Below, in pieces: positions 54,934 through 64,000 of a DNA stretch of 64,000 nt. The stretch covers positions 1,982,550-2,046,549 of the forward strand of contig NZ_LT960614.1 of NCBI RefSeq assembly GCF_900231165.1. The letters are read 5' to 3'. Position 1 is the first letter of the stretch. Every line of letters begins with the position of its first letter. The notes beneath the pieces were generated by a model. It saw only the letters and a list, made by a program, of their open reading frames with translations. It ran no database searches and was not told the origin of the DNA. Position numbers and translations under genes: made by a program. This DNA comes from Hartmannibacter diazotrophicus (GTDB taxonomy: Bacteria; Pseudomonadota; Alphaproteobacteria; Rhizobiales; Pleomorphomonadaceae).

Positions 54934-55752
54934 CTAGCTCTCGTCATCAAACCGGAATTCCGGCCAGTCGGCATCGCTCTCCACCGGGGCATCGTCCTCC
55001 GCCGGAGCGCCGGGCTCGAAGCTGACGATCGACGAAGGCAGGCCAATGAGGAGGAGCGGGCAGGGGTTGCCAACGCCTCTGTGCACCCGGTCTTCCAGCT
55101 TCTGCCAGTGCGTCGTGGCCGGGCCGAATTTGTCGGCGCAGAAAATCCGCGACCAGGCATCGGCGAAGCTTGCGCCGGAATGGTTGATGCGCCGCGCGAC
55201 CGCTGCCTCCTGACGCGGCGTTGGCGTCAATCCGAGGCGGCGCACGTCCTCGATCGTGCCGACTTCGTGTTGCTCGGCAAAGCGTCGGACGAGATCCTGG
55301 ACCCCGTCGTGCAGCGAGGTTCCGCGCGTGATGATGACGCCGACCGAGATCGCACCTTCGGCGTGAAGCCGTTTGAAATTCTCAAGATCGCGGTCGAAGA
55401 ACGGATCCTTGTTGTTCCATTCGATCTCCAGCGCGATCACGCCCCGTTCCGGAAAGCTGCGCACATGGTCGACCTCGTGCGAGATCGATTCGCGCGGCAC
55501 GCCGTTGATGATTTTCTCGATCTTGAAGTTCGTCTTGATCCAGCCCCGTTTTGCTAGAGCCCGGCGCAGCCGCTGCGTGCCCTTGGTCTCTCCGCCGCCC
55601 GAGGCGATCAGTTCGACAAGCGGGATCGACAGGTCACGGAGCGCCGCTTCCAGATCGGCGATTGCATCGGGAAAGTCGACGCCGAGGATCGCCTTCGCAT
55701 GCGCGAGGAAGGCAATCTGGAAACCTTTGTCCGTGAGCGACTGGAACATCAT
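54934..55752 (-). CDS. BglII-type restriction endonuclease
   Basis: 272 residues matching the Endonuc-BglII family. HEVDHVRSF (Asp95) and then [13 protein letters not shown] (Glu109, Glu111) give the D-x(n)-ExE metal site of this PD-(D/E)XK-like group, and [17 protein letters not shown] and CPLLLIGLP follow. It faces the MT-A70 methylase tail to tail (38-bp gap). Its specificity could be like BglII (AGATCT) but family members vary. The frame is open to 55884; the [11 protein letters not shown] start fits the conserved part. Confidence 0.85.
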   Translation of the reverse strand: MMFQSLTDKGFQIAFLAHAKAILGVDFPDAIADLEAALRDLSIPLVELIASGGGETKGTQRLRRALAKRGWIKTNFKIEKIINGVPRESISHEVDHVRSFPERGVIALEIEWNNKDPFFDRDLENFKRLHAEGAISVGVIITRGTSLHDGVQDLVRRFAEQHEVGTIEDVRRLGLTPTPRQEAAVARRINHSGASFADAWSRIFCADKFGPATTHWQKLEDRVHRGVGNPCPLLLIGLPSSIVSFEPGAPAEDDAPVESDADWPEFRFDDES

Positions 55753-55985
55753 GGGATTGTCGGCCGCAAGGCAGTGGGCGGCAAGGCCCGCGTAAGGTCC
55801 GCCTCCGACTATCCAGCGAAATCCGATCTTTGGGACAGTGCGGCGCGAGACGGCGCTTCGCGCTGCCCGCCGTCGATTGGTCAAGTGGATCTGGACAAGC
55901 CCGCGCCTTTGCCGCTAATCACCCACCCGGTGACGTTATCCGCTTACCCGCGCTTGTCGGCGGGAGTGAGCAAGAAAGGCAGATC

Positions 55986-57944
55986 ATGATCGAATTGACC
56001 TTCCCCGACGGTTCCGTGCGCTCGTTCGAAGCCGGCACGACCGGCACCGAAATTGCCGCAGGCATTTCAAAATCCCTCGCCAAGAAGGCGGTCGCGGTGG
56101 CCATCGACGGCCAGCTTGCCGACCTCGCCGACCCGATCCGCCAGAGCGCGCGCATCGAGATCGTGACGCGCGACGATCCGCGCGCGCTCGAATTGATCCG
56201 CCATGACGCGGCGCATGTGATGGCCGAGGCCGTGCAGGAGCTTTTCCCCGGCACCCAGGTGACCATCGGTCCGGTGATCGAGAACGGCTTCTACTACGAT
56301 TTCTTCCGTCCCGAAGGCCCGTTCACGCCGGACGACCTGCCGGCGATCGAAGCGAAGATGCGCGAGATCATCGCCCGCGACGCCGCCTTCACCAAGGAAG
56401 TCTGGAGCCGCAACGAGGCGCGTGCCTTCTTCGAGACGCGCGGCGAGGCGTTCAAGGTCGAGTTGGTGGATGCCATCCCGGAAGACCAGGACCTCAAGAT
56501 CTATCGTCAGGGCCAGTGGCTCGACCTCTGCCGTGGTCCGCACATGACCTCGACCGGAAAGATCGGCAACTCCTTCAAGTTGATGAAGGTGGCCGGCGCC
56601 TATTGGCGCGGTGACAGCAACAATCCGATGCTGACCCGCATCTACGCGACCGCCTTTGCCAACGACAACGACCTCAAGGCCTATCTCCACATGCTGGAGG
56701 AGGCCGAAAAGCGCGATCACCGGCGTCTCGGCCGCGAGATGGACCTCTTCCACTTCCAGGAAGAAGGACCGGGCGTCGTTTTCTGGCATCCGAAGGGCTG
56801 GCAGCTCTTCCAGGATCTCGTCGCCTACATGCGTCGCCGCCTCAGGGACGACTATCAGGAGGTGAACGCGCCGCAGATCCTCGACAAGAGCCTTTGGGAG
56901 ATTTCCGGTCACTGGGGCTGGTACAAGGAGAACATGTTCGCCGTGCAGTCGGCGGGCGAGGAGGCCGAGGACAAGCGCATCTTTGCCCTGAAGCCGATGA
57001 ACTGCCCGGGCCACGTTCAGATCTTCAAGCATGGCTTGAAGTCTTACCGCGATCTGCCTATCCGGCTTGCGGAATTCGGCGCCGTCCATCGCTATGAACC
57101 CTCGGGTGCGATGCATGGTCTGATGCGCGTGCGCGGCTTCACGCAGGATGACGCGCACATCTTCTGCACCGAGGACCAGATGGCCGAGGAGTGCCACAAG
57201 ATCAACGACCTGATCCTGTCGGTCTACTCCCACTTCGGCTTCGATGAGATCATGGTCAAGCTTTCTACCCGGCCGGAAAAGCGCGTCGGCTCGGATGATC
57301 TCTGGGATCATGCCGAAGAGGTGATGACCCGTGTCCTGAACGAGATCGCGGAAAAATCCGGCGGGCGCATCAAGACCGGTATCAATCCGGGCGAGGGCGC
57401 CTTCTACGGGCCGAAGTTCGAATACACCTTGCGCGATGCCATCGGCCGCGAATGGCAGTGCGGCACCACGCAGGTGGACTTCAACCTGCCGGATCGTTTC
57501 GGCGCCTTCTATGTCGACAAGGACAGCGAAAAGAAGACGCCGGTGATGATCCACCGCGCCATCTGCGGGTCGATGGAGCGCTTCCTCGGCATCCTGATCG
57601 AGAACTACGCCGGCCATTTCCCACTCTGGCTCTCGCCGATGCAGGTCGTCGTCGCCACGATCACCTCGGAGGCCGACGACTACGCGATGGAGGTGGCGGC
57701 CAGGCTGAAAAAGGCTGGCATCCGGGCCGAGATCGATCTTCGCAACGAGAAGATCAACTACAAGGTCCGTGAGCATAGCCACGCCAAGGTGCCGCTGATC
57801 TTCGTTTGCGGCAAGCGCGAGGCGGAAGAGGGCGGCGTCAACGTTCGCCGCCTCGGCTCGCAGCACCCGAAGGCCATGTCGCTCGATGAGGCGATGGCCA
57901 TGGTGCTGGAGGAAACCGTTCCGCCGGACCTTCGCGAAGCCTGA
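55986..57944 (+). CDS. thrS: Threonyl-tRNA synthetase
   Basis: 652 residues, standard. TGS domain at ~1-62, editing (SAD) domain with HDAAH, class II core with motif 1 around [12 protein letters not shown], catalytic Cys in [10 protein letters not shown], and motif 3 in [15 protein letters not shown], then an anticodon-binding domain. AAAGG before the ATG. Charges tRNA-Thr. Confidence 0.98.
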   Translation: MIELTFPDGSVRSFEAGTTGTEIAAGISKSLAKKAVAVAIDGQLADLADPIRQSARIEIVTRDDPRALELIRHDAAHVMAEAVQELFPGTQVTIGPVIENGFYYDFFRPEGPFTPDDLPAIEAKMREIIARDAAFTKEVWSRNEARAFFETRGEAFKVELVDAIPEDQDLKIYRQGQWLDLCRGPHMTSTGKIGNSFKLMKVAGAYWRGDSNNPMLTRIYATAFANDNDLKAYLHMLEEAEKRDHRRLGREMDLFHFQEEGPGVVFWHPKGWQLFQDLVAYMRRRLRDDYQEVNAPQILDKSLWEISGHWGWYKENMFAVQSAGEEAEDKRIFALKPMNCPGHVQIFKHGLKSYRDLPIRLAEFGAVHRYEPSGAMHGLMRVRGFTQDDAHIFCTEDQMAEECHKINDLILSVYSHFGFDEIMVKLSTRPEKRVGSDDLWDHAEEVMTRVLNEIAEKSGGRIKTGINPGEGAFYGPKFEYTLRDAIGREWQCGTTQVDFNLPDRFGAFYVDKDSEKKTPVMIHRAICGSMERFLGILIENYAGHFPLWLSPMQVVVATITSEADDYAMEVAARLKKAGIRAEIDLRNEKINYKVREHSHAKVPLIFVCGKREAEEGGVNVRRLGSQHPKAMSLDEAMAMVLEETVPPDLREA

Positions 57945-58046
57945 GGACCGGCTTTACAGGACCTAAGAGACGAAAAAGGGCGAAGGCTAATGGCCTCCGC
58001 ATTTCTTGTTTGTTCTGTGAATTTCGGCCGTCGGAAGCAACAGGCC

Positions 58047-59288
58047 CTATTCGGCATCGAAGCCGGGTCGGATCTCCGGTGCGGTCCCGGCGAGCTCGCT
58101 GGTCAGGACCTCCACGTCGCCATTGCCGCCAGCCTTCACCTCGAAGTCGTGCGAATAGACGGTGGAGTCGTGCTTGGCGACGACGGTGTAGTCGCCCGCT
58201 GCCAGCACGAAACTCGGGAAGGCGCCGACGCCTTCGGTCACGATGTCGCCGCCCGGCGTCAGGATCGACCAGCGGGTATCGGCGATTGCCTCGCCCCCCG
58301 AATTGCTGACGAGCTTGAGCGTGACCTCGGCGGCATTTTGCGCCAGTTCCAGTTCGGTGAGCTTGCCCGCCGTGATGTCGATATCGGCCCGAACGGAGGC
58401 GTTGACCCCGCCATAGCGGCTGACGATGTGATACTTGCGGGCCGGCAGGCGGATGATCTCGCCGGCGGGAACGTCCGTCGCGACGACCCTGCGCTCGCCG
58501 AGCTCGTTGTAGTCCGTCATGTAGACATCAAAGAGCAGCTTGTCCGATTTGATCGGCTCGCCATCGCCATTCTTGGCGGAAAGCTCAAGGCCGCCCGCGT
58601 TCAGAATGGCTTCCTCCTGCAGCAGCCCGGCCTTGACATCGGCATGGATCGTCGTCGAGGCGTAGCCGAAATCGCAGTGGATCAGATAGCTGCCGGGTTC
58701 GAGCGAAAAGGTGTTCGAGCCGCCCTCGGCGCGGGCGACGAGCGGCAGCTTTCCTTCCGCGTTCGGCGTGGACGCAAACACGCGCCAGACGACGCCGCTG
58801 CGCAGTGGCGGGCCGTCTTCCGTCAGGTGGGCGGAAAGGACAAGCTCCGGCGCGCGGATCGGGTTGAGGTCGAGACCGGGCATCGGCGCTTCGGTCGGCG
58901 CAGCATAGGGGAGCGCGCCGTCGATCGTATTGTCCGGAATGGCCGCCGAAGGGGGCACCTGGTCGGGCCGGATGCTGGCCGGCAGCGACGGGTCTCCCGG
59001 GTTGACGAAGCCGGGGGTGAGGCTCAGGGGAGTCGCCCCGGGGGGCGGACCGCCCGCGCCGGGAGCGCCGAATCCGGGGCCACCGATCCCGGGGCCACCT
59101 GCACCACCGCCGAACCCGAAACCGCCGCCGGGGCCACCGGGCCCACCGCCGGGACCGCCTTGCTGGGCCTGTGCAAGCGTCGAAAAGGCACTGAGGCCAA
59201 CGAGGGCCGCGCAGACGACGGCAGCCGGGCGCAAGGTTCTGCGGCGCCGGGAGCGGGGGTGACTGTCGTGTGTCGGGTCGGGGATCAT
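58047..59288 (-). CDS. Secreted protein with Gly/Pro-rich head and beta-rich repeats
   Basis: 413 residues. A signal (AAVVCAALVGLSAFSTLAQA) is followed by a Gly/Pro-rich stretch of ~45 residues and then repeated beta-sandwich-like units (LVLSAHLTEDG..., LELSAKNGDGEPI..., VTLKLVSNSGGEAI...). It is presumably periplasmic or surface located; no catalytic motif. Similar proteins occur in rhizobia without assigned function. The start is uncertain (ATG at 59288 used; ATGs at 59321 and 59339 are possible). Confidence 0.8.
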   Translation of the reverse strand: MIPDPTHDSHPRSRRRRTLRPAAVVCAALVGLSAFSTLAQAQQGGPGGGPGGPGGGFGFGGGAGGPGIGGPGFGAPGAGGPPPGATPLSLTPGFVNPGDPSLPASIRPDQVPPSAAIPDNTIDGALPYAAPTEAPMPGLDLNPIRAPELVLSAHLTEDGPPLRSGVVWRVFASTPNAEGKLPLVARAEGGSNTFSLEPGSYLIHCDFGYASTTIHADVKAGLLQEEAILNAGGLELSAKNGDGEPIKSDKLLFDVYMTDYNELGERRVVATDVPAGEIIRLPARKYHIVSRYGGVNASVRADIDITAGKLTELELAQNAAEVTLKLVSNSGGEAIADTRWSILTPGGDIVTEGVGAFPSFVLAAGDYTVVAKHDSTVYSHDFEVKAGGNGDVEVLTSELAGTAPEIRPGFDAE

Positions 59289-59550
59289 GTCTGTCGCGGT
59301 CACAATGAATGCATAGCACATCCCATCGGCAATATTCATGGCGAATTCAAGCCCGGCGTGGAACGGAGCCGGTCTGAAGGTCGGCAAGCCTGTGGACGGG
59401 CAAGGGGCAGGAGCGCCGGAGTCCGGTCTTGTGAAATGACCCGACTCTGGCCAAATGTGTCACGAGCACCCCACATCATTCCGGCCGGATCCACCCGGTT
59501 GCCCTCCATCCTCCTTGCTCCCTGCCTGCCATTCACGAAGGACCGTCTTC

Positions 59551-60123
59551 ATGACCGATGCGATTGAACTGCTCTCGACGAGACGCTCGATCTCCGCAGC
59601 CTTTCTGGCCGAACCGGCGCCCGACGACGCGCAGCTCAAGACCCTGCTGACCATTGCCTCGCGCGTGCCCGACCACGGCAAGCTGGCGCCCTGGCGCTTC
59701 ATCCTTTACCGGGGCGAGGCGCGCGAAATTGTCGGGCAGAAGCTCGTCGACATCGCAAGGCAGCGCGACCCGAATATCTCCGAGGCCCGTCTCCAGGAGG
59801 ACCGCAACCGCTTCTCCCGCGCGCCGCTCGTCATCGGTGTCGTCAGCCGCGCCGCCGAGCACGTCAAAATCCCGGTCTGGGAGCAGCAGCTTTCGGCCGG
59901 TGCCGCGGCCATGAACCTCGTCACCGCCGCCCACGCCATGGGCTTTGCCGCGCAGTGGCTCACCGAATGGGTTGTCTATGACGACAAGGCGTCGGCCATG
60001 CTGGGCGCTGGCGAAGGCGAGCGCTTCGCCGGGTTCGTGCATATCGGCACGTCGACAGTTCCGCCGCAGGACCGCCCGCGTCCCGACCTTGCCGAGATCG
60101 TCTCCGACTGGCAGGAGAGCTGA
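59551..60123 (+). CDS. Nitroreductase family flavoprotein
   Basis: 190 residues, YdjA-like small nitroreductase: STRRSISAAF, SRVPDHGKLAPWRFI (FMN binding), AAMNLVTAAHAMGFAAQWLTEW, and a late GFVHIGT. Reduces nitro or quinone compounds with NAD(P)H. AAGGA precedes the ATG. Its stop overlaps the start of the flavin reductase gene (TGATG), so the two are coupled. Confidence 0.95.
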   Translation: MTDAIELLSTRRSISAAFLAEPAPDDAQLKTLLTIASRVPDHGKLAPWRFILYRGEAREIVGQKLVDIARQRDPNISEARLQEDRNRFSRAPLVIGVVSRAAEHVKIPVWEQQLSAGAAAMNLVTAAHAMGFAAQWLTEWVVYDDKASAMLGAGEGERFAGFVHIGTSTVPPQDRPRPDLAEIVSDWQES

Positions 60124-60725
60124 TGTTCTACGACCCGCGCGAGAACGATCACGGCCTGCCGCACGATCCCTTCTATTCGCTCGTCCTGCCGCGGCCGATC
60201 GGCTGGATCTCGTCGCTCTCGCCGTCCGGCGTTCGCAATCTCGCCCCTTACAGCTTCTTCAATGCCTTCAGCACCAATCCTTATGTCGTCGGCTTCTCCA
60301 GCACAGGCCGAAAGGATTCGCTCGCCAACATCGAGGCGACGGGTGCCTTTGTCTGCAATCTGGCGACCGATGCCCTGCGTGAAAGCATGAATGCCTCCTC
60401 GGCAGTCGTGGGGCCGGAGGTCGACGAGTTCGAACTTGCCGGCCTGACGCCGGTTGCCTCGCAAAACGTGCCGGTTCCGCGCGTTGGCGAGAGCCCGGCG
60501 GCGCTGGAATGCATCCATACGCAGACGATTCCCATTGCCGATGCCGAAGGAAAGCGGCAGAAGGCCTTCCTCGTGCTCGGCGAGGTGGTGGGCATTCACA
60601 TCGACGAGGCGGCGCTGAAGGATGGGCGTGTCGACGTGGAGCGGATCAGGCCGATCGCACGTCTCGGCTATCAGGATTATGCCGTCGTCGACCGGGTTTT
60701 CTCGATGAAACGCCCCAGCGCGTGA
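60123..60725 (+). CDS. Flavin reductase-like domain protein
   Basis: 200 residues, FMN-binding split-barrel: LPRPIGWISSLSPSGVRNLAPYSFFNAFS, VGFSSTGRKDSLANIEATGAFV. Such proteins supply reduced flavin or use it directly. Translationally coupled to the nitroreductase, which suggests a two-protein flavin oxidoreductase unit. Confidence 0.94.
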   Translation: MFYDPRENDHGLPHDPFYSLVLPRPIGWISSLSPSGVRNLAPYSFFNAFSTNPYVVGFSSTGRKDSLANIEATGAFVCNLATDALRESMNASSAVVGPEVDEFELAGLTPVASQNVPVPRVGESPAALECIHTQTIPIADAEGKRQKAFLVLGEVVGIHIDEAALKDGRVDVERIRPIARLGYQDYAVVDRVFSMKRPSA

Positions 60726-60799
60726 CGCGACGCTTCTGCCCTTTCATCTTGCCGCGGCAAGGGCCTGCGCGGCATGAATTGCCCTGCCAAAATGCAAAA

Positions 60800-60815
60800 T
60801 TAACACCCCGTTAAC
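60800..60815 (+). promoter_or_regulatory. Full CtrA box upstream of the transglycosylase gene
   Basis: TTAA-N7-TTAAC, an exact match to the CtrA consensus spacing. It lies 169 bp before the transglycosylase start, so that gene may be under cell-cycle control. Confidence 0.65.
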
Positions 60816-60866
60816 CAAACTGAACGATGCTTGAGTCATCAGGAGCACCCGAAGAAAGAGGCCTTT

Positions 60867-60929
60867 ATGCGGGCCTTCCGGGTGGTCGGCAAACCGCCCG
60901 AAGGCGGGTGCCGGGCAACGGTCTCGTAG
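60867..60929 (+). other. Possible 20-codon upstream open frame
   Basis: MRAFRVVGKPPEGGCRATVS, with GAGG five bases before its ATG, sits in the leader between the CtrA box and the transglycosylase gene. It overlaps hairpins at 60879-60900 and 60894-60907 that share bases and cannot both form. It may be coding, a leader, or chance. Confidence 0.3.
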
Positions 60930-60983
60930 AGGCGTAACCGGTGTCTTGATGCGGGCGAGAAATCGCGGACCGGGGGCTCAGGG

Positions 60984-62111
60984 ATGAAAGCGATCTTCAA
61001 CGATCTTTATGCCTCGGACGGCCTGGCGAGTGCCGCCGGGCGGATCGGGCCGGCGCGTCTTGGCGGAACGAGCGCCGGTTCAGGGTCCGACGGGCTCGAT
61101 TCACGCCTTGTTCAGGCATTCGATGCGGCAAGCTCCTCCACCGGCACATCCTTTGATTACCTGCTGAAGACCGCACAGCGCGAATCGTCCATGAACCCGG
61201 AGGCCAAGGCATCGACGTCCTCGGCGACGGGTCTCTTCCAGTTCATCGACAGCACCTGGATGGAAACGATGAAGCGCTCGGGTGCCGAACTCGGGCTCGG
61301 CCAGTATGCCGACCAGATCGGCATTGCCCCGAACGGCAACTATTTCGTCGCCAATCCGCAGATGCGCAAGGAAATCCTCGATCTGCGCAAGGACCCCGAG
61401 ATCGCCTCCATGATGGCCGGGGCGCTCACGCGCCACAACGCGCAGCAACTGGAGGCCCGTGTCGGTCGGCCGCCGAGCGACGGTGAACTCTATATTGCGC
61501 ATTTTCTCGGCGCTTCGGGCGCGTCGAAACTAATCCAGCTTGCCGAGAAGGCGCCCGATCTGGAGGCCGCCAGCCTCTTTCCGGATCAGGCCAAGGCCAA
61601 TCCCGCCATCTTCTATGAGAACGGCCGCAATCCGCGCACGGTCTCCGGCGTCTATCAGAGCCTTGTCCAGCAGCATGACACGCCGACCCGCGCCCTGATG
61701 GCGATGGCCGGCGCCCAGCCGGCGGCGGACAATGGAACGGCCGTTCTCGGCTACGCCAGTACGCCAGCCGCCGATCCGTCAGCACTCGGAAGCCGCTGGA
61801 AGGCCGCCGATCCGGATGCCGCCTTCGATTCGCTTTTCCGCAATGACCCGGCCTCAGGCAAGGACAAGATCGCTTCGGCCTTCTGGCGCGGCTTCGCCAT
61901 GCCGCCGGGACTCTTCGCCGTGGCGGTGGCCGAAGACGATGCCGCCGCGCAGCCCGCCGCCACAGGCGCGCCGGAAACCTCCGTTGCTGCGCCCACGGCA
62001 GCGCCTGCGGCGACACCTTCGCTGTTGCGCAATTCGGTGGAACGCTTCCTGGGGCGCGGCCCGCTCGACCTCTCCTCGTTCCTGAAACCGGAAGCGACCG
62101 GACAGGACTGA
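60984..62111 (+). CDS. Lytic transglycosylase-domain protein
   Basis: 375 residues. An SLT-like domain at ~45-200 with the catalytic Glu in AQRESSMNPEAKA and the ATGLFQF block, then an Ala/Pro-rich, low-complexity C-terminus. No signal peptide is evident at the start, so it may be exported through a flagellar or other non-Sec route, or act on wall from inside an apparatus. The CtrA box upstream fits a cell-cycle or flagellar link. Cleaves peptidoglycan glycan strands. Confidence 0.9.
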   Translation: MKAIFNDLYASDGLASAAGRIGPARLGGTSAGSGSDGLDSRLVQAFDAASSSTGTSFDYLLKTAQRESSMNPEAKASTSSATGLFQFIDSTWMETMKRSGAELGLGQYADQIGIAPNGNYFVANPQMRKEILDLRKDPEIASMMAGALTRHNAQQLEARVGRPPSDGELYIAHFLGASGASKLIQLAEKAPDLEAASLFPDQAKANPAIFYENGRNPRTVSGVYQSLVQQHDTPTRALMAMAGAQPAADNGTAVLGYASTPAADPSALGSRWKAADPDAAFDSLFRNDPASGKDKIASAFWRGFAMPPGLFAVAVAEDDAAAQPAATGAPETSVAAPTAAPAATPSLLRNSVERFLGRGPLDLSSFLKPEATGQD

Positions 62112-62257
62112 TCCGACGCGCCGTTTTAAAGGCATCCGGCATCGCCGCGCTGCATGCATTTCCTGGCTGCCGCGTCATGGTTATCGCCGCGTTGCCAAAC
62201 GTGGTGAACCAATCTTTAAGGAGTTTTCGCCAAGCTCGTTCCGAACCGCAGTAGGTC

Positions 62258-63541
62258 ATGCGGATGTTTCGGAGTACGGGCGTGGAGCTTTCGCGGCGAT
62301 ATCTGAAGTGGATAGCAAAAGCGCGGGATGGTGAGCGCGCTCAGTCGGTCTCGCCGCTCGTCCGGGCCTATCTCAATGGTCATTTTTCCGACGCCGAGCG
62401 CGAGGAAATCGAAGCCGCTCTGACCATTCTTCTCGACGATCCCTGCGCCGACGTGCGCCGCGCTCTCGCCGAAGCGCTGGCGATGCACCTGAATGCGCCG
62501 CGTCATCTGATCCTTGCCCTCACTCAGGACGATCCGGACGTATCGGAGCCGGTCTATGAGCGTTCCCCCTTGCTCCTTGACGGCGAACTGATCGACGCCG
62601 TCGCGCTGGGGCCCGATCTCACGCAGGCGGCGATTGCCCGCCGGCCCCGCGTCTCGGCTCCGGTCTGCGCCGCGATTTGCGAAGTCGCGCCGCCATCGGC
62701 CGTCCTGATGCTGCTCGCCAACGAGAAAGCGGCGATCACCGCAGGCGCCTATCAACGGCTTGTCGACCGCTTCGCCGAACACCAGGACGTTCGCCAGGCG
62801 ATCTATCGCCGCCGCGACGTTCCGCTCAGCGTTCGCCAGACGCTGATCCGCCTGCTGGCCGACGAGGTCGGGGTGACCGCCCGCAAGCGTGGCGGCGTGC
62901 CGGAGCGCAAGATCAGGGAAATCGTTCGCGATGCCTGTGATCGTGCGACCATCAATCTGCTGGCAAGCGCCGACGAAGAGGACATGGCGACCCTCGTGGA
63001 GCATTTGCGGGCCAGCGGGCAACTCACGGCCTCGCTGCTGATCCGCGCCATGTGCTTCGGCCATATCCGTTTCTTCGAGGCGGCCCTGACCAATCTGGCC
63101 GATCTGCCGGCGGAAAAGGTCTTCGCCATCCTGCTCGAACGGCGCGAGGCCAACCTTGCCGCGCTCTTCTCCAAGGGCGAACTGCCCGAGCGCACCCATC
63201 CGGCCTTCATTGCCGCGCTTGAATGCTGGAGCGAGGCCAACTTCGACGAGGAGCCGGCCGGCGATCTGCGCTTCAGGCGCCGTATGGTCGAGCGCATTCT
63301 GGCCCGCTATCAGGCCGGCGCGACGTCGGATCTGGATGATCTGCTGATCATGCTGCGTCGGCTGGAAACGGAGGCCGCGCGCGAGGCGGCGAGACTCCAC
63401 GCTGCGCGCATGACGCGCGACGATGCCGCGGTTGCGGCCATCGCGGCGGCCGTCGTGGACGACGAGGCACGCCCGAGGACGATTTCCGTGACGCCGGGTG
63501 TCATCGCGTCGCTGCCCGCACCGGACGTGATTGCGGCCTGA
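62258..63541 (+). CDS. DUF2336 domain protein
   Basis: 427 residues, mostly alpha-helical with HEAT-like repeats (DDPCADVRRALAEALAMH, RRPRVSAPVCAAICE). DUF2336 proteins are typical of Alphaproteobacteria. The function is unknown. It follows the transglycosylase by 146 bp on the same strand and may share its transcript. Confidence 0.93.
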   Translation: MRMFRSTGVELSRRYLKWIAKARDGERAQSVSPLVRAYLNGHFSDAEREEIEAALTILLDDPCADVRRALAEALAMHLNAPRHLILALTQDDPDVSEPVYERSPLLLDGELIDAVALGPDLTQAAIARRPRVSAPVCAAICEVAPPSAVLMLLANEKAAITAGAYQRLVDRFAEHQDVRQAIYRRRDVPLSVRQTLIRLLADEVGVTARKRGGVPERKIREIVRDACDRATINLLASADEEDMATLVEHLRASGQLTASLLIRAMCFGHIRFFEAALTNLADLPAEKVFAILLERREANLAALFSKGELPERTHPAFIAALECWSEANFDEEPAGDLRFRRRMVERILARYQAGATSDLDDLLIMLRRLETEAAREAARLHAARMTRDDAAVAAIAAAVVDDEARPRTISVTPGVIASLPAPDVIAA

Positions 63542-63715
63542 AGGCGGGCATGGAGGTCCGGACGTCGCCCGGCACTGGCTGTTTGAAGTTGCTCCGAGCC
63601 TCGGACGGAGAACGCATCTCCCCAACCTGATCGGCGGCGGGGACCGGTTTCCCGTCCGGATCCGTGTCCAACCAGGCTCTCAGAGCATGTCGTGCCCTGT
63701 GAAGAAGGAAACGTC

Positions 63716-64000
63716 CTAGTTCTTCTTGGCCTGGATGAACTCGCGGGTGACCTCGAGCAGCTTTTCCGCGAGAGCGGCGCCGATGCGGTCGTTTTCTTCC
63801 CGCGCATTCTCACGCACGATGGCGCGGATGGCCTCGACATGCTGTCGGACCAGCAATTCCGGGATCATGGTCGGCGAAGGCAATTCCTCGAACAGCAAGC
63901 ACAGGCTGGCGGCGACCTGCCCGGCGAGAGGAAAGCCGAGGGTGAGGGCGAGGCCCCTGAGATCATGCGCCCGTCGATAGAAGGTCTGGCAGGCCTCGTC
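63716..64000 (-). CDS. Hpt-like phosphotransfer protein (C-terminal part, runs off the edge)
   Basis: At least 94 residues; the start lies beyond the window. It contains FYRRAHDLRGLALTLGFPLA, where the His in RAHDLRG fits the phospho-accepting His of Hpt domains, then QVAASLCLLFEELP and a helical tail. Histidine phosphotransfer proteins of this kind occur in rhizobial signalling. The N-terminal part is not visible, so the assignment is moderate. Confidence 0.7.
   Translation of the reverse strand, partial: DEACQTFYRRAHDLRGLALTLGFPLAGQVAASLCLLFEELPSPTMIPELLVRQHVEAIRAIVRENAREENDRIGAALAEKLLEVTREFIQAKKN

Noticed and set aside
56067-57866. About 600-residue frame on the minus strand across thrS
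   Set aside because: It is a shadow of thrS with no recognisable domains.
60281-60599. Minus-strand frames under the flavin reductase gene
   Set aside because: Antisense shadows without motifs or ribosome sites.
1-64000. CRISPR arrays, tRNA and rRNA genes
   Set aside because: No regularly spaced repeats with unique spacers, no cloverleaf with a conserved T-loop and no rRNA-like segment were found by eye.

Overview
The window looks like chromosomal DNA of a GC-rich alphaproteobacterium of the order Hyphomicrobiales, most likely Rhizobiaceae or a close relative. The evidence is the gene content and order: a B12-dependent class II ribonucleotide reductase, an NDUFA12-like complex I accessory protein, DUF2155, aat, accC-accB, a DsbA-like thioredoxin and an M48 protease in one block; patatin, hisI, folE, an IscU-like scaffold and yidD in another; plus DUF2336, PilZ, bacterial transglutaminase-like and CtrA-box features. 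The genus cannot be fixed from the sequence alone.

The left part (1 to about 25.0 kb) is accessory. It has a TetR regulator, an HxlR regulator with a thiolase and a divergent SDR, a CGNR regulator divergent from a Tat-exported hydrolase, a GlcG/HbpS-like secreted protein, a sulfate uptake operon (sbp-cysT-cysW-cysA) with an anti-sigma relic behind it, and a chromate module (rhodanese-ChrB plus ChrA). Next comes a scrambled stretch. In it a NicO-type metal transporter relic is split by a roughly 2-kb segment encoding a 570-residue secreted protein of unknown function, and a 40-bp direct repeat flanks that segment. A fragment copied from an ABC-F ATPase gene and a structured interspersed repeat (three copies in the window) lie beside it. 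A PQQ-type sugar dehydrogenase, two more exported alpha/beta hydrolases, a P460-like protein, an aldehyde dehydrogenase with a divergent LysR regulator, and the intact ABC-F gene follow.

From 25 kb onward the genes are mostly conserved housekeeping and envelope genes with clear terminators: nrdJ, a response regulator, NDUFA12, nucleoside hydrolase, DUF2155, aat, accCB, a DsbA-like protein, an M48 protease, an aminotransferase, an L,D-transpeptidase, class I fumarase, gamma-carbonic anhydrase, a transglutaminase-like peptidase, PilZ and PAS proteins, rhomboid, a CBS protein, patatin, hisI, folE, an IscU-like protein, yidD, an MFS transporter, an MT-A70 methylase convergent with a BglII-type nuclease, thrS, nitroreductase, flavin reductase, a lytic transglycosylase, DUF2336 and the end of an Hpt-like gene running off the right edge.

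The most interesting unexplained structures are the 40-bp-repeat-bounded insertion with its secreted cargo, the iteron-bearing interspersed repeat, a CtrA-box-to-terminator unit without a conventional gene near 42.7-42.9 kb, an orphan terminator near 47.1 kb, and two enzyme-like genes with altered key residues (P460-like CXXCQ; aldehyde dehydrogenase lacking its usual catalytic Glu).
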